In this document: positions 50,702 to 59,003 of the stretch, piece by piece
Position numbering within the stretch: the first letter of the stretch is position 1
Layout of the letters: the number at the start of each line of letters is the position of its first letter
Assembly (NCBI RefSeq): GCF_021021415.1
Contig: NZ_JAINWJ010000004.1
Span: 62,001-126,000, forward strand
Direction of reading: 5' to 3'
DNA length: 64,000 bases
From: Martelella mediterranea
GTDB taxonomy: Bacteria > Pseudomonadota > Alphaproteobacteria > Rhizobiales > Rhizobiaceae
Translations under genes and position numbers: made by a program
The notes under the pieces: generated by a model
Database searches by the model: none
The model's input: the letters and a program-made list of their open reading frames with translations, nothing else
Told to the model about the DNA's origin: nothing

Positions 50702-51208
50702 ATGAATCAACAAGAGGTGAGACTGAGGAGCCGGCAACGTCAGGAGATTGTGGACCTCATCCCGGCGCTCCGGGCGTTCGCCCGAACATTCTGCCGCAAT
50801 CCCAATGACGCCGACGACCTGGTTCAGGAGACGATGCTTAAGGGTATCGCCAACCTCGACAAGTTCACGCCGGGAACGAGGTTGAAATCCTGGTTGTTCA
50901 CGATCATGCGCAATACCTTCTACACCCAGATCAAGGTGAGGAACCGCGAGGCGCCCGGGGAGGAAGATTGCGTCGCCAGTCTGCCGCAGAATGACGCGAC
51001 TCAGGACTGGTCGGTCAGGGGGCAGGAACTGCTGGACGCGCTGTCGCGCATTCCCCCGCATTACCGCGAAATGTTCGTTCTGGTGATGGTGCTCGGCGAG
51101 AGCTATATCGACGCCGCGGAGATTTGCGACTGCGCGATCGGAACCGTGAAAAGCCGGGTAAACCGCGCGCGTCAACTGCTGCTCGAAGAACTTGGCGAGG
51201 TGCAGTAG
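50702..51208 (+). CDS. ecfG: ECF sigma factor, EcfG-like general stress response sigma
   Basis: A 168-residue ECF sigma factor. Seen: region 2 IPALRAFARTFCRNPNDADDLVQETMLKGIANLDKF and LKSWLFTIMRNTFY (residues about 18-77), and region 4 ALSRIPPHYREMFVLVMVLGESYIDAAEICDCAIGTVKSRVNRARQLL near the C-terminus. The style of region 2 and the self-promoter match EcfG. ATG 50699 and ATG 50702 are adjacent; GGAG spacing favours 50702. It should direct RNA polymerase to the GGAAC-N16/17-NGTT sites found before at least eight nearby genes, and be held by the NepR-like protein. Confidence 0.85.
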   Translation: MNQQEVRLRSRQRQEIVDLIPALRAFARTFCRNPNDADDLVQETMLKGIANLDKFTPGTRLKSWLFTIMRNTFYTQIKVRNREAPGEEDCVASLPQNDATQDWSVRGQELLDALSRIPPHYREMFVLVMVLGESYIDAAEICDCAIGTVKSRVNRARQLLLEELGEVQ

Positions 51209-51245
51209 CCAGTTTTCCTGAGGCTGGATTCAACCACGCTGTCGC

Positions 51246-51270
51246 GGAACATTCAGCCGGTCTCCCTGTT
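51246..51270 (+). promoter_or_regulatory. EcfG-like promoter for the BON-domain gene
   Basis: GGAAC (51246-51250), 16 bases, TGTT (51267-51270), 39 bases before ATG 51310. Perfect -35. Confidence 0.5.
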
Positions 51271-51309
51271 GGGGCGCTACCTCGATCCTGAGGAAACAGG
51301 GAGTAGAAA

Positions 51310-51951
51310 ATGACTTATGATCGATTCAGACGCATGCGTGATCGTGAACGGGAAATGCCGTCGCGGCCGTGGCGCGGACGACCGGCGCCCGAAGACTGGC
51401 AGACAGATGATCTCGGTTACACCGATCATCGCGGTCGCCCGAGCAATCCGCGCTACGAGGAAGACCGCTACTATTCCGATTATGACGAATTCGGCTATCC
51501 GGCTTTTCCCGGTCTCTACCCGCCGGCCCGGGCCCGCCCCCGCCGGCCATGGGACGAGTCCCGCGGGCGCGGGCGTGACGATCGCGATTTCTGGGACAAG
51601 GCCACGGACGAGGTTCAGTCGTGGTTCGGCGACGATGATGCCGAGCGCCGCCGCAAGGCCGATCATCGCGGCAAGGGGCCGCGCGGCTACAAGCGGTCCG
51701 ATGAACGCATCAACGAGGACGTTCACGACCGCCTGACCGACGAGCCGACGCTGGATGCCAGCGACATCTCGGTCTCGGTCGACAATGGCGAGGTTACGCT
51801 CGACGGCTATGTGATCGGCCGGTGGCAGAAACGCCGCGCGGAAGACTGCGTTGACAGCGTTTCCGGCGTTACCCATGTGCAGAACAATCTGAGGGTCAGA
51901 ACCGAGGGAAGCTTCGATTCCCCGGCCTCTCAGATGAACAACAACGAGTGA
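51310..51951 (+). CDS. BON-domain protein with disordered N-terminus
   Basis: A 213-residue protein. Seen: residues 1-130 are rich in Arg, Asp, Tyr and Pro (low-complexity, DRFRRMRDRERE, PARARPRRPWDESRGRGRDD) and the last 75 residues form a BON domain: INEDVHDRLTDEPTLDASDISVSVDNGEVTLDGYV in pieces, then VDSVSGVTHVQNNL. BON domains bind phospholipids or other ligands at the envelope; no signal peptide is seen here. It is 100 bp downstream of ecfG with its own EcfG-like promoter. Confidence 0.82.
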   Translation: MTYDRFRRMRDREREMPSRPWRGRPAPEDWQTDDLGYTDHRGRPSNPRYEEDRYYSDYDEFGYPAFPGLYPPARARPRRPWDESRGRGRDDRDFWDKATDEVQSWFGDDDAERRRKADHRGKGPRGYKRSDERINEDVHDRLTDEPTLDASDISVSVDNGEVTLDGYVIGRWQKRRAEDCVDSVSGVTHVQNNLRVRTEGSFDSPASQMNNNE

Positions 51952-52028
51952 CCATGTTGGGCAGGCGGCGGGACATGCCGACTGCACGATCATTTCCGCA
52001 GCCTGACATTGCGCCGCGCACGAAGAAT

Positions 52029-52052
52029 GCCCGCCGCTCGCAAGCGACGGGC
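52029..52052. terminator. Shared hairpin between convergent genes
   Basis: GCCCGCCGCT (52029-52038), loop CGCA, AGCGACGGGC (52043-52052): 10 pairs including one G-T-type wobble, between the BON gene and the convergent DUF892 gene. On the minus strand it is followed by ATTCTT, so it best serves the DUF892 gene. Confidence 0.55.
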
Positions 52053-52086
52053 TAAGAAGTGGTGCACCACTCTCCGCGACAGTGCT

Positions 52087-52587
52087 CTAGGCGGCCTTCT
52101 TTTCCGCCTCGGCATTGGCTGCCGTTTCGGCGATCTCGGTGAGCTTGCTGTCGGCATTGCTCTCTTCAGAAAGCGTCTGTTCCAGCAGCGCCCGCACATC
52201 GTCATGGCCAAGGCGCTTGGCCCAAGTCCTGAGCGTGCCGTAGCGGGCGATTTCGTAATGTTCGACCGCCTGGGCCGCCGCGACCAGACCGGCGTCCAGA
52301 GCCGCGGTTCCCTTGAACAGCTGGATCACCTCATCGCCTTCATCGAGAATGCCGTTGATCGCGTCGCAGGTGCGCCCGCGCGCCGGCTTCCCGAGAATTT
52401 CGAAAATGTCCTCAAGGCGGCTGATGTGGTCCTCGGTCTCCTCGCGGTGGTGGTCGAAGGCCTGTTTCAGCTTGTCCTCGTTGGCGGCATGGGCCATGCG
52501 CGGCAGGGCTTTCACGATTTTCCGCTCGGCGTAGTAGATGTCGCGAAGCGTTTCGTAGAACAGGTCGTTGAGTGTCTTCTCAGCCAT
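52087..52587 (-). CDS. Ferritin-like DUF892 protein (YciF type)
   Basis: A 166-residue four-helix-bundle protein. Seen: LNDLFYETLRDIYYAERKIVKALPRM, HHREETEDHISRLEDIFEILG and AVEHYEIARYGTLRTWAKRLGH, with Glu/His pairs spaced as in the YciF di-metal site. YciE/YciF proteins are stress-induced with unclear activity. GGGAGAAAC precedes ATG 52587. A clear EcfG-like promoter lies upstream. Confidence 0.88.
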   Translation of the reverse strand: MAEKTLNDLFYETLRDIYYAERKIVKALPRMAHAANEDKLKQAFDHHREETEDHISRLEDIFEILGKPARGRTCDAINGILDEGDEVIQLFKGTAALDAGLVAAAQAVEHYEIARYGTLRTWAKRLGHDDVRALLEQTLSEESNADSKLTEIAETAANAEAEKKAA

Positions 52588-52624
52588 GGATGTTTCTCCC
52601 TTATTGGCATGTTGACCCGCCCCT

Positions 52625-52649
52625 AACCGGGCGTCCGGGCAAATGTTCC
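52625..52649 (-). promoter_or_regulatory. EcfG-like promoter for the DUF892 gene
   Basis: Minus strand GGAAC (52649-52645), 16 bases, GGTT (52628-52625), 38 bases upstream of the start codon. Confidence 0.6.
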
Positions 52650-52665
52650 TGGCGGTGAGCGCAAA

Positions 52666-52950
52666 TCAGTTCTTTCCTGTCTGGCCTTTGGGAAGCGTGG
52701 TGGTGATGCTGGCGGAAACGGGATCGCTGGCCGGGAAACTGTCTTCCAGCCCCTCCTCGAGTTCGCTTTCCAGCCTTGCATCGTCTTTACGGGTAGCAAG
52801 GCTGTCGGCAAGTCCGTTGATCACGGACAGGGCGGAACTCTCGGGGTGTTCAACCGGTTGCGGGAAGGTGACCGTGACGGTGGCGTCGTTCGCCGTTCTG
52901 AATACCACCGTGCGGTGATCCGGCGTTGCGTGGATAGCCTGCGATGTCAT
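52666..52950 (-). CDS. Small conserved-looking protein of unknown function
   Basis: A 94-residue protein. Seen: a short beta-rich N-terminal part (HRTVVFRTANDATVTVTFPQP), a middle part, and the C-terminal motif LEEGLEDSFPASDPVSAS, a tail I remember from several small Rhizobiales proteins without known function. No membrane segment. GGAGGTCG precedes ATG 52950. A near-consensus EcfG site upstream suggests stress control. Confidence 0.7.
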   Translation of the reverse strand: MTSQAIHATPDHRTVVFRTANDATVTVTFPQPVEHPESSALSVINGLADSLATRKDDARLESELEEGLEDSFPASDPVSASITTTLPKGQTGKN

Positions 52951-52981
52951 GACTTCGACCTCCGTTCAACACGTCTCCCAA

Positions 52982-53006
52982 ATCGCGTCGGCAACGATTT
53001 TGTTCC
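52982..53006 (-). promoter_or_regulatory. EcfG-like promoter for the 94-residue protein (weak)
   Basis: Minus strand GGAAC (53006-53002), 16 bases, CGAT (52985-52982). The -35 is perfect but the -10 departs from CGTT at the third base. The site lies 32 bases before the start codon. Confidence 0.4.
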
Positions 53007-53082
53007 ATGAAATCCGCGAAAGCCGGACCGGGACTATCGGGGAGCGATGGCCATGATCGGCGTGCTGACGACGGCCAGAAGC

Positions 53083-53745
53083 TCAGTTGAGAATGGTACG
53101 GCCTTCAACGAGACGCAGATCCTCAAGCGTCGAGAGCAACCATTCAAGCCGGGACATGCCGGCAGGTCTTTCGTCAACATGGGCGATTGCGTATTCGAAG
53201 GTCCGCTCCACAAGCCTGTCGGCCGCGGCATCATCGGCGACAAGCAGTCGGGCCGCGAGCCTCAGGCTCGGCATCAGCGTTATCACGTCTTCGCCGTCGC
53301 TCTCGGCGACGACTGACGCAGATCGGTCATAGGTCGCGATTAGTGAGGCGATGACTTCGCGAATGCCGTTCGGCTTCGGCAGTGTATTGATGAAGCGAAA
53401 ACGATCGGGAATGATGATTTCCGCACATCCGGAGAAGAAGACGAAAGGCGTGTGGTTCTGGTAAAGAATATCGGCCAGCGGAAATACCGGCGTGCCGTCG
53501 AGATCGATATCCAGGACGGCGGCGTCGGCCCGGCCGAGATGCGGAATGGCCTGGGAAATCGAAGCGACGGGCCCCAGCACTTGGGCGCCGATCTTTTCGA
53601 AGGTGCGGGCAAGGTTTCGGGCGATCAGATATTCGTCCTCGACGATCAGGATCCGTGATCCGCGCAGCCTCTCCAGGTTCCCCTGTACGCTGTTTTCGTC
53701 CGGATCCTGTAATCCGCTGGAAGGGGTTTCCGGTAAGAGTTGCAT
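53083..53745 (-). CDS. Response regulator with N-terminal receiver and C-terminal sigma-region-2-like domain
   Basis: A 220-residue protein. Receiver at residues 30-140 with acidic pair E36-D37, phospho-acceptor D79 in VLDIDLDG, Ser105 in FFSG and Lys124 in LPKP, so phosphorylation is expected. Residues 152-211 (ITLMPSLRLAARLLVADDAA to WLLSTLEDL) align without gaps to region 2 of the EcfG-like protein in this window (IPALRAFAR, ADDLVQET, WLFTI) at roughly 28% identity by hand count. PhyR, the usual NepR antagonist, has the opposite order (sigma-like first) and both regions 2 and 4. GGAG precedes ATG 53745. It follows the HWE kinase on the same strand. Confidence 0.75.
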   Translation of the reverse strand: MQLLPETPSSGLQDPDENSVQGNLERLRGSRILIVEDEYLIARNLARTFEKIGAQVLGPVASISQAIPHLGRADAAVLDIDLDGTPVFPLADILYQNHTPFVFFSGCAEIIIPDRFRFINTLPKPNGIREVIASLIATYDRSASVVAESDGEDVITLMPSLRLAARLLVADDAAADRLVERTFEYAIAHVDERPAGMSRLEWLLSTLEDLRLVEGRTILN

Positions 53746-54035
53746 CTGAAAACTCCAATTCTGTGAACATGTCAGTATGCACGACGCAAGGCCTCGACCC
53801 CGAATAACGGGTGACCAGCGCATTCGCGACTGAGCTTTCCTGAAAAGCGGGTATCACGCTGGAGTGGCCGGCTTGCTGAACAGCACGCGCGGAAACGGTC
53901 GCTGTTTTCTTGGATGCATGCTCGCGGCTTTCGCAAGTGCTTGTCCGGCAGTGATAGACGTTGCAACCTTGGCCAGGAGCATAGGCGCTTCATCCCGCAA
54001 ATGATACCCCTACATGCAAGATCGGCCCGGAAGCC
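53746..54035 (-). other. Gap between kinase and response regulator genes
   Basis: About 290 bases with no supported gene and no clear EcfG-type site or terminator. It may hold the promoter of the response regulator, but no convincing boxes are seen. Confidence 0.4.
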
Positions 54036-57000
54036 CTATTCCTCGGCGGCATTCAGCTTGTCGAAGGGAATGCTGATCGTCGCGATCAGCCCGGAAGCCG
54101 CGTACTCGGTTTGGAAACTGCCGCCGAGGCGGTACGAGATCTCGCCCTTGATGAGGCTGCTGCCGAAGCCGCTGCCATCGGGCGCCTCGATCGGCATCTC
54201 GCATTTTTCCTGCCAGTTCATCTGGAAATGGCCGTCGCTGACGAGCCAGGTGACCTCCACCTTGCCGCCGCTGGTGCTGAGCGCGCCATATTTGGCGGCA
54301 TTGGTCGCCAGCTCATGGACCACCATGCCGAGCGCCAGGCTGCTTTCCGGTGCGACCTTCAGCTCCGGCCCGTCAAGGGTGATGCGCGGGAGGCTGAAGG
54401 GTTCAAGGCCAGCGGTCAGGATTTGGCGGATCGAGGTCTGGCGCCACTGCTCGCGCGACAGCAGCACATAGGCGCGCGACATCGCGTTGAGCCGCCCGAC
54501 CAGCGCGCCGTGGTACTGCTCCACGGATGATGAGGAATCGAGCATCTGGTCGGCCACCGCGGCGACCACGGCCAGCATGTTCTTGACCCGGTGATTGAGC
54601 TCGGAGATCAGAACCTTCTGATGCTCTTCCGCTTCCTTGAGGTTGGTGATGTCGGTGAGCGTGAACACCGCGCCGTCGGTTTTGCCGTCGGCGGTGCGGT
54701 AGGGCAGGATGCGCGCCATATAGGTCCGTGAGCCGCCCTCCTGCTGGATATGTTTTTCCAGTCCGGTGTCCGTGTTGAGAACGGTTTCGAGGTCCTCTGC
54801 CAGATCGGGATAATCAAGTGTGCTCGAGAGTTCGGTCAGGGGGCGACCGACGTCATGGCTTCGGAGGTTGAAGTGGCCGCTCGCCGCCGGGGTGAAGTTG
54901 CGCAGGACAAGCTTTCGGTCAAGGAAGATCGTCGCGATCTCGGTGCTGGCGAACAGGTGTTTCAGGTCATTGTTGACCCGGCCGAGCTCCTCGATCTTGG
55001 AGTTGAGCTCCGCATTGATCGTGCCCAGTTCCTCGTTGAGCGACTGCATTTCCTCCTTGGAGGCTTCGAGCTCCTCGTTGGTCGATTGCGCCTCCTCGTT
55101 CACCGACATCAGTTCTTCGTAGGAGGATTTCAGTTCCTCAAGTGCGGTTTCGTATTCCTCGATGGTCGAGTGCATGCGCTCGCGTGTTTCCTGGAGTTCT
55201 CGTTCCAGGCTCGCGATCGCGTCGGCGCCGGGCGGCGGCGTTTGCCGGTCGGCGGGTTCGGGCTTCGCGCCGGTCTTCTCGAAGAGGACGAGATAGAGCG
55301 GATTGGCGTCGTCCTTTCCGTGCCGCAGAGGCTCGACGGTGATGCGCACCAGTTGCGTGCGTTCGCCGGCCTGCTCAAACGCGATGTTGTCGTGAACCAC
55401 CCTCTCGCCGCGTGTCACCGCCTCGGCGAAGGCGGATCGCAATTCAAGCCGCAGACCGTATTTCGCCATCGCCAGCAACTGACGGTTGGGCAGGCCCTGC
55501 TGGGCTTCGAGAAACTGGCCGGTGCGCGCGGAATAATAGACGATGTCGCCGTCCTTGTCGGTCACCACATGGGGCGGCGAGAAGTGTTCGAGCACCTGCT
55601 TTTCGACATTCGTTGTCAGCGCGAAACTCGATGAGCGCTGACCTTCGTTGCGCCCGCCGCCATTGCGCGTCACGGCGGGCCCGTCCCCGAAGAAATGGCG
55701 CAGATGGCTGGTCGGGTTGGCGTAGGGGCTTGCCTGATAGATGCGGTTGCGCTTGTCGACCGGCGTGAACAGATCGGTGTGGCGGCCGATGCTTTCCGAT
55801 GTGCCAAGGAACAGATAGCCGGTGGGCTTGAGCGCGTAATGGAAGGTCGGGATCACCCGGTTCTGGAGTTCGGGGCCGAAATAGATCAGCAGGTTGCGGC
55901 AGGACACAAGCTCCATGCGGGAATAGGGCGGATCCTGAATGACGCTGTGCGGCGAGAAGATGCAGAGCTCGCGGATATCGCTCTTGACCACATAGGCAGC
56001 GCCTTCGCGGGTGAAGAACCGGCGTCGCCGTTCCGCCGACACGCCTTCCAGCAGGATGTCCGGATAGCGGCCGGCCCGCGCCACCGTGAGCGCGTCCTCG
56101 TCGATGTCGGTCGCGAAGATCTGGACGCGGGGCTTTGGCCCGTCATGCGCGTTGAGATATTCCCGCACCAGAATGGCGATCGAATAGACCTCCTCGCCGG
56201 TGGCGCAACCGGGCACCCAGATGCGGACGCTGTCGGTTGCCCGCTTGTTCTTGAAGATCCGCGGCAGGATGTCGCCGGCAAGGATTTCAAACGCCCTGGC
56301 ATCACGGAAGAAGCTTGTGACATTGATCAGCAGGTCGCGATAGAAGGCGTCGACCTCTGCCTCGTCCTTCTCGAACAGGTCGAGATAGTCCTCGATGCGT
56401 TCGATGTTCTTCAACTGCATGCGGCGGCGGACCCGGCGCAGGAAGGTCTTGGTCTTGTAGCCGGAAAAATCGTGTCCGGTATGGTCCTTCAGCACCGCGC
56501 ATATAGACAGGCGGGCGGCATCGAGAATGCGGTCGACGTGGTCGTCGTCACGTTCCAGATCGGCGAGCAGGAGGAAGCCGCGGGCGTAGTCGGTAAGCCG
56601 CTGGCCCATGCGCTCGGCATCTTCCGTGATGTCGATCACGCTCTCGCGCAGCGCATTGTGGAAGAAACCGGATTCCGCGGAGGCCGTGTCGCTCGCCTGG
56701 GCGAGCGTGAGGCCGCCCTGTTCCTTGATCGCCTTGGCGCCGAGCATGCCATCCGGGATCGCTAGGATGACCGCGGCGGCATGATCGCCCTGGTCCCTGG
56801 CGAGCGCGCTCAGCAGCGTATCGGCTGGACGCAGGTCGGAGGTTTCCGAAGGCGGTGGAAGATAAAACGCGCCGTTTTTTATGGAAAGCGCGCCGTCCTC
56901 GGCGGTGAGATAGACCGTGCGCTTTTCCAGCCGCTGGCCGTCCGCCGCGTTCATCACCCGCATCGGGGTCATATCGCCAAGGGTCGCGGCAAGGTCCCCG

Positions 57001-57143
57001 GCGTCCCCGTGGCCGCCGACCACGAGCACAAAGGTCATGTCGTGGTCAGAAGGCAATCCCCGGAGGAAGCGCTCTACTGCGCCAATGTTGCGGGCCGAGG
57101 CGCTCACGCCGACAGTCAGGAAGGTTCTGGGCGTGAGCGTCAT
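54036..57143 (-). CDS. CheB-CheR-PAS-HWE hybrid histidine kinase
   Basis: A 1035-residue cytosolic multidomain protein. In order: CheB-like methylesterase domain (1-175), degenerate, with Ser kept in VSASARN but the GSDG loop reduced to IPDG and the active-site His not found; CheR methyltransferase (about 220-480) with intact SAM motif WVPGCATGEEVYSIA and the ending LVSCRNLLIYF; long coiled coil (about 640-730: ERELQETRERMH, EELMSVNEEAQSTNEELE); PAS domain; and an HWE kinase (about 840-1030) with LNHRVKNML, HELATNAAKYGAL and the WxE signature in MNWQEKCE. AGGAA precedes ATG 57143; a GTG/ATG further up adds 19 residues. HWE kinases feed the general stress response in this class; the next gene is the probable partner regulator. 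Confidence 0.88.
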   Translation of the reverse strand: MTLTPRTFLTVGVSASARNIGAVERFLRGLPSDHDMTFVLVVGGHGDAGDLAATLGDMTPMRVMNAADGQRLEKRTVYLTAEDGALSIKNGAFYLPPPSETSDLRPADTLLSALARDQGDHAAAVILAIPDGMLGAKAIKEQGGLTLAQASDTASAESGFFHNALRESVIDITEDAERMGQRLTDYARGFLLLADLERDDDHVDRILDAARLSICAVLKDHTGHDFSGYKTKTFLRRVRRRMQLKNIERIEDYLDLFEKDEAEVDAFYRDLLINVTSFFRDARAFEILAGDILPRIFKNKRATDSVRIWVPGCATGEEVYSIAILVREYLNAHDGPKPRVQIFATDIDEDALTVARAGRYPDILLEGVSAERRRRFFTREGAAYVVKSDIRELCIFSPHSVIQDPPYSRMELVSCRNLLIYFGPELQNRVIPTFHYALKPTGYLFLGTSESIGRHTDLFTPVDKRNRIYQASPYANPTSHLRHFFGDGPAVTRNGGGRNEGQRSSSFALTTNVEKQVLEHFSPPHVVTDKDGDIVYYSARTGQFLEAQQGLPNRQLLAMAKYGLRLELRSAFAEAVTRGERVVHDNIAFEQAGERTQLVRITVEPLRHGKDDANPLYLVLFEKTGAKPEPADRQTPPPGADAIASLERELQETRERMHSTIEEYETALEELKSSYEELMSVNEEAQSTNEELEASKEEMQSLNEELGTINAELNSKIEELGRVNNDLKHLFASTEIATIFLDRKLVLRNFTPAASGHFNLRSHDVGRPLTELSSTLDYPDLAEDLETVLNTDTGLEKHIQQEGGSRTYMARILPYRTADGKTDGAVFTLTDITNLKEAEEHQKVLISELNHRVKNMLAVVAAVADQMLDSSSSVEQYHGALVGRLNAMSRAYVLLSREQWRQTSIRQILTAGLEPFSLPRITLDGPELKVAPESSLALGMVVHELATNAAKYGALSTSGGKVEVTWLVSDGHFQMNWQEKCEMPIEAPDGSGFGSSLIKGEISYRLGGSFQTEYAASGLIATISIPFDKLNAAEE

Positions 57144-57250
57144 GCGGGTTCCTGTCGTGCATCGTGATGAACAAACCGGGGATTCGTCCGGGTCATGCAC
57201 CGTTCATAGCGTGCGCGCCGTAATCGTGCAAAAAGGTTCAGGCCTGACAA

Positions 57251-57982
57251 TCACATCTTCTCCTTGATGCCGCTCGACAGCAGCCACCAGTTGACCGGAT
57301 AGGCGGTCGCGAACCCCGCCCACATGGCGATCTGCATCATGAACCAGAATTCGACCGTCGCGACCTCCAGCCTGATGCCGAGAAGGTGGCGGAACAGGAA
57401 GAACTGGGCGAAGGCCATGAAGCCATACATGCCGATCTGCCAGGCCGTCAGCGACAGGAAATCAGCCTTGATCGCCTGGAGGATGCTTTGCCCCACAGAC
57501 AGGCCGCGCATCGGCTTGATCGTGAAATACTGGAAGACGACGCCGAGCGAGAAGGCGAAGATATAGTCCAGCACCCAGACGGCGAACATCTTTTCCGCAA
57601 AGATCGTCTGCCAGCCGAACCATACGGCCACCGCCGGTACGAAGAAGGCCAGCCATTCGGCGATCAGGTCGCCCAGCGCGCAACCGCTGCCGCAATGGGC
57701 CGCACCCTTGCCGACCATGACGGCAAACGGCGTCTCGGTCTGGCTCGGCGGCTTGCGGTCCTGCTGCATCGCTTCGTGGTGCGCTTCCGCTGTCGCGAGC
57801 CGGCCATAGCGGAAATAGGCCCAGAGCGCGGCCATCGAGCCGAAAAGCGCCACCAGCGGCCAGACGAGGTTCATGATCCACATGTGCTGCGGATGCCGTT
57901 TCACGTCGAGCGCGATGACGAAGGCACAGGCAAGCGCGACGATTAGCGAAAGAATGGAGAGAACATGGATCCAGACAGGCAT
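57251..57982 (-). CDS. DUF4396 membrane protein
   Basis: A 243-residue integral membrane protein with about six hydrophobic helices. Seen: VWIHVLSILSLIVALACAFVIALDV at the N-terminus, the motif AAHCGSGCALGDLIAEW near residue 103 with Cys and His residues suited to metal binding, and YPVNWWLLSSGIKEKM at the end (PVNWWL is typical of DUF4396). The family is often found beside heme-copper oxidase genes, as here. The frame opens at 58039 but the family start is ATG 57982. Confidence 0.8.
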   Translation of the reverse strand: MPVWIHVLSILSLIVALACAFVIALDVKRHPQHMWIMNLVWPLVALFGSMAALWAYFRYGRLATAEAHHEAMQQDRKPPSQTETPFAVMVGKGAAHCGSGCALGDLIAEWLAFFVPAVAVWFGWQTIFAEKMFAVWVLDYIFAFSLGVVFQYFTIKPMRGLSVGQSILQAIKADFLSLTAWQIGMYGFMAFAQFFLFRHLLGIRLEVATVEFWFMMQIAMWAGFATAYPVNWWLLSSGIKEKM

Positions 57983-58086
57983 ACCTTCGGTTCCTTTCTG
58001 TGTTCGCGGGCCGAGACGTTTTCGGTTAAAGCTGTTCACCCTGTTAATAGCTCGCAGGCCTTATTGTTTCGTGCGGCCGCTTCCGT

Positions 58087-58368
58087 TCACACCGCGCCCC
58101 GCGACAGATAATCGACGAATGTCAGCAGCAGCAGCGCCGCGAGCCAGAACAGGGCGCCCGTGCCGAACAGGCGGACCATCGGCGTTTCGTGCCGCATGCC
58201 CATGAAGAACCAGAGGACCAGGCCCGCCTTCATCGACGCGATGATCAGGCCCGCGAACAGGCTGACGGGGCCGGTGAACACATGGCTTGCCAGCACCGTG
58301 AGGCCCAGCAGGAGGGCGAGGAGCAGCCAGATGACGGAGGTCTGCAGATATTGGCGCATAACGATCAC
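58087..58368 (-). CDS. Cytochrome c oxidase subunit IV family protein
   Basis: A 93-residue (90 from ATG 58359) protein with three hydrophobic helices: VIWLLLALLLGLTVLASHVF, the central LFAGLIIASMKAGLVLWFFMGM with the subunit IV signature around K, and a third near FWLAALLLLTFVDYL. It matches the small prokaryotic COX4 subunit. GTG 58368 overlaps the subunit III stop as GTGA; either start is possible. Last gene of the oxidase operon. Confidence 0.82.
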   Translation of the reverse strand: MIVMRQYLQTSVIWLLLALLLGLTVLASHVFTGPVSLFAGLIIASMKAGLVLWFFMGMRHETPMVRLFGTGALFWLAALLLLTFVDYLSRGAV

Positions 58369-59003
58369 CGCGCGAGATAGAGGACGGGAAACAGGAAGAT
58401 CCAGATGATGTCGACGAGGTGCCAGTAGGTCGCCGCCGTCTCTGTGGCCGTGGCGCCCGCCGGAAGCTTCAGCCGGCGCGACCGGACCAACCAGGCGAAG
58501 AGGCCGAGCACCGCGACCCCGATGGTCAGATGCAGCGCGTGGAGCGAGGTCGCGACGAGGTAGATGTTCATGAACAGGTGCTCGCCGGGCGAGGCGAAAT
58601 CCGTATGGAGGCCGGGCAGGGGCAGCAGGCCCTCCTGATATTCGCTCCAGTATTCATAGGCCTTCAGGCCGAGGAAGGCGACGCCGAGCACGGCCGCAAG
58701 CGCGAGGCAGAGCGAGACCGGCCTCGTTTGGCCGGCGCGCGCCGCCTTCACCGCGATTGCCACCAGAGCGCTCGATGTCAGCAGGATCATCGTGTTGGCG
58801 CCGCCGATCGCCACATGCATCTTCTTCGACGCGGCGATGAATTCTTCCGGGTGCAGGTAATGGGCGACGAAGATCACGGCGAACAGGCCGCCGAACAGCA
58901 TGATCTCGCTTGCGAGAAACAGGTAGACGCCGAGCATATCGGCCTCGCGCTGCTGCCCCCGCGTGCTGTAGGGCTCCTTCAGGCGCGGCAGGTCTTGGCT
59001 CAT
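58365..59003 (-). CDS. ctaE: Cytochrome c oxidase subunit III
   Basis: A 212-residue membrane subunit. Seen: [28 protein letters not shown] at the N-terminus, [37 protein letters not shown] and the end [20 protein letters not shown], the family hallmark. Five-helix form, shorter than seven-helix mitochondrial-type subunits, as normal for caa3 oxidases. ATGA overlap with subunit I. Confidence 0.92.
   Translation of the reverse strand: MSQDLPRLKEPYSTRGQQREADMLGVYLFLASEIMLFGGLFAVIFVAHYLHPEEFIAASKKMHVAIGGANTMILLTSSALVAIAVKAARAGQTRPVSLCLALAAVLGVAFLGLKAYEYWSEYQEGLLPLPGLHTDFASPGEHLFMNIYLVATSLHALHLTIGVAVLGLFAWLVRSRRLKLPAGATATETAATYWHLVDIIWIFLFPVLYLAR

Noticed and set aside
53083-53745. Calling the response regulator PhyR
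   Set aside because: Domain order is reversed and region 4 is missing, so the name would mislead; it is described by its domains instead.
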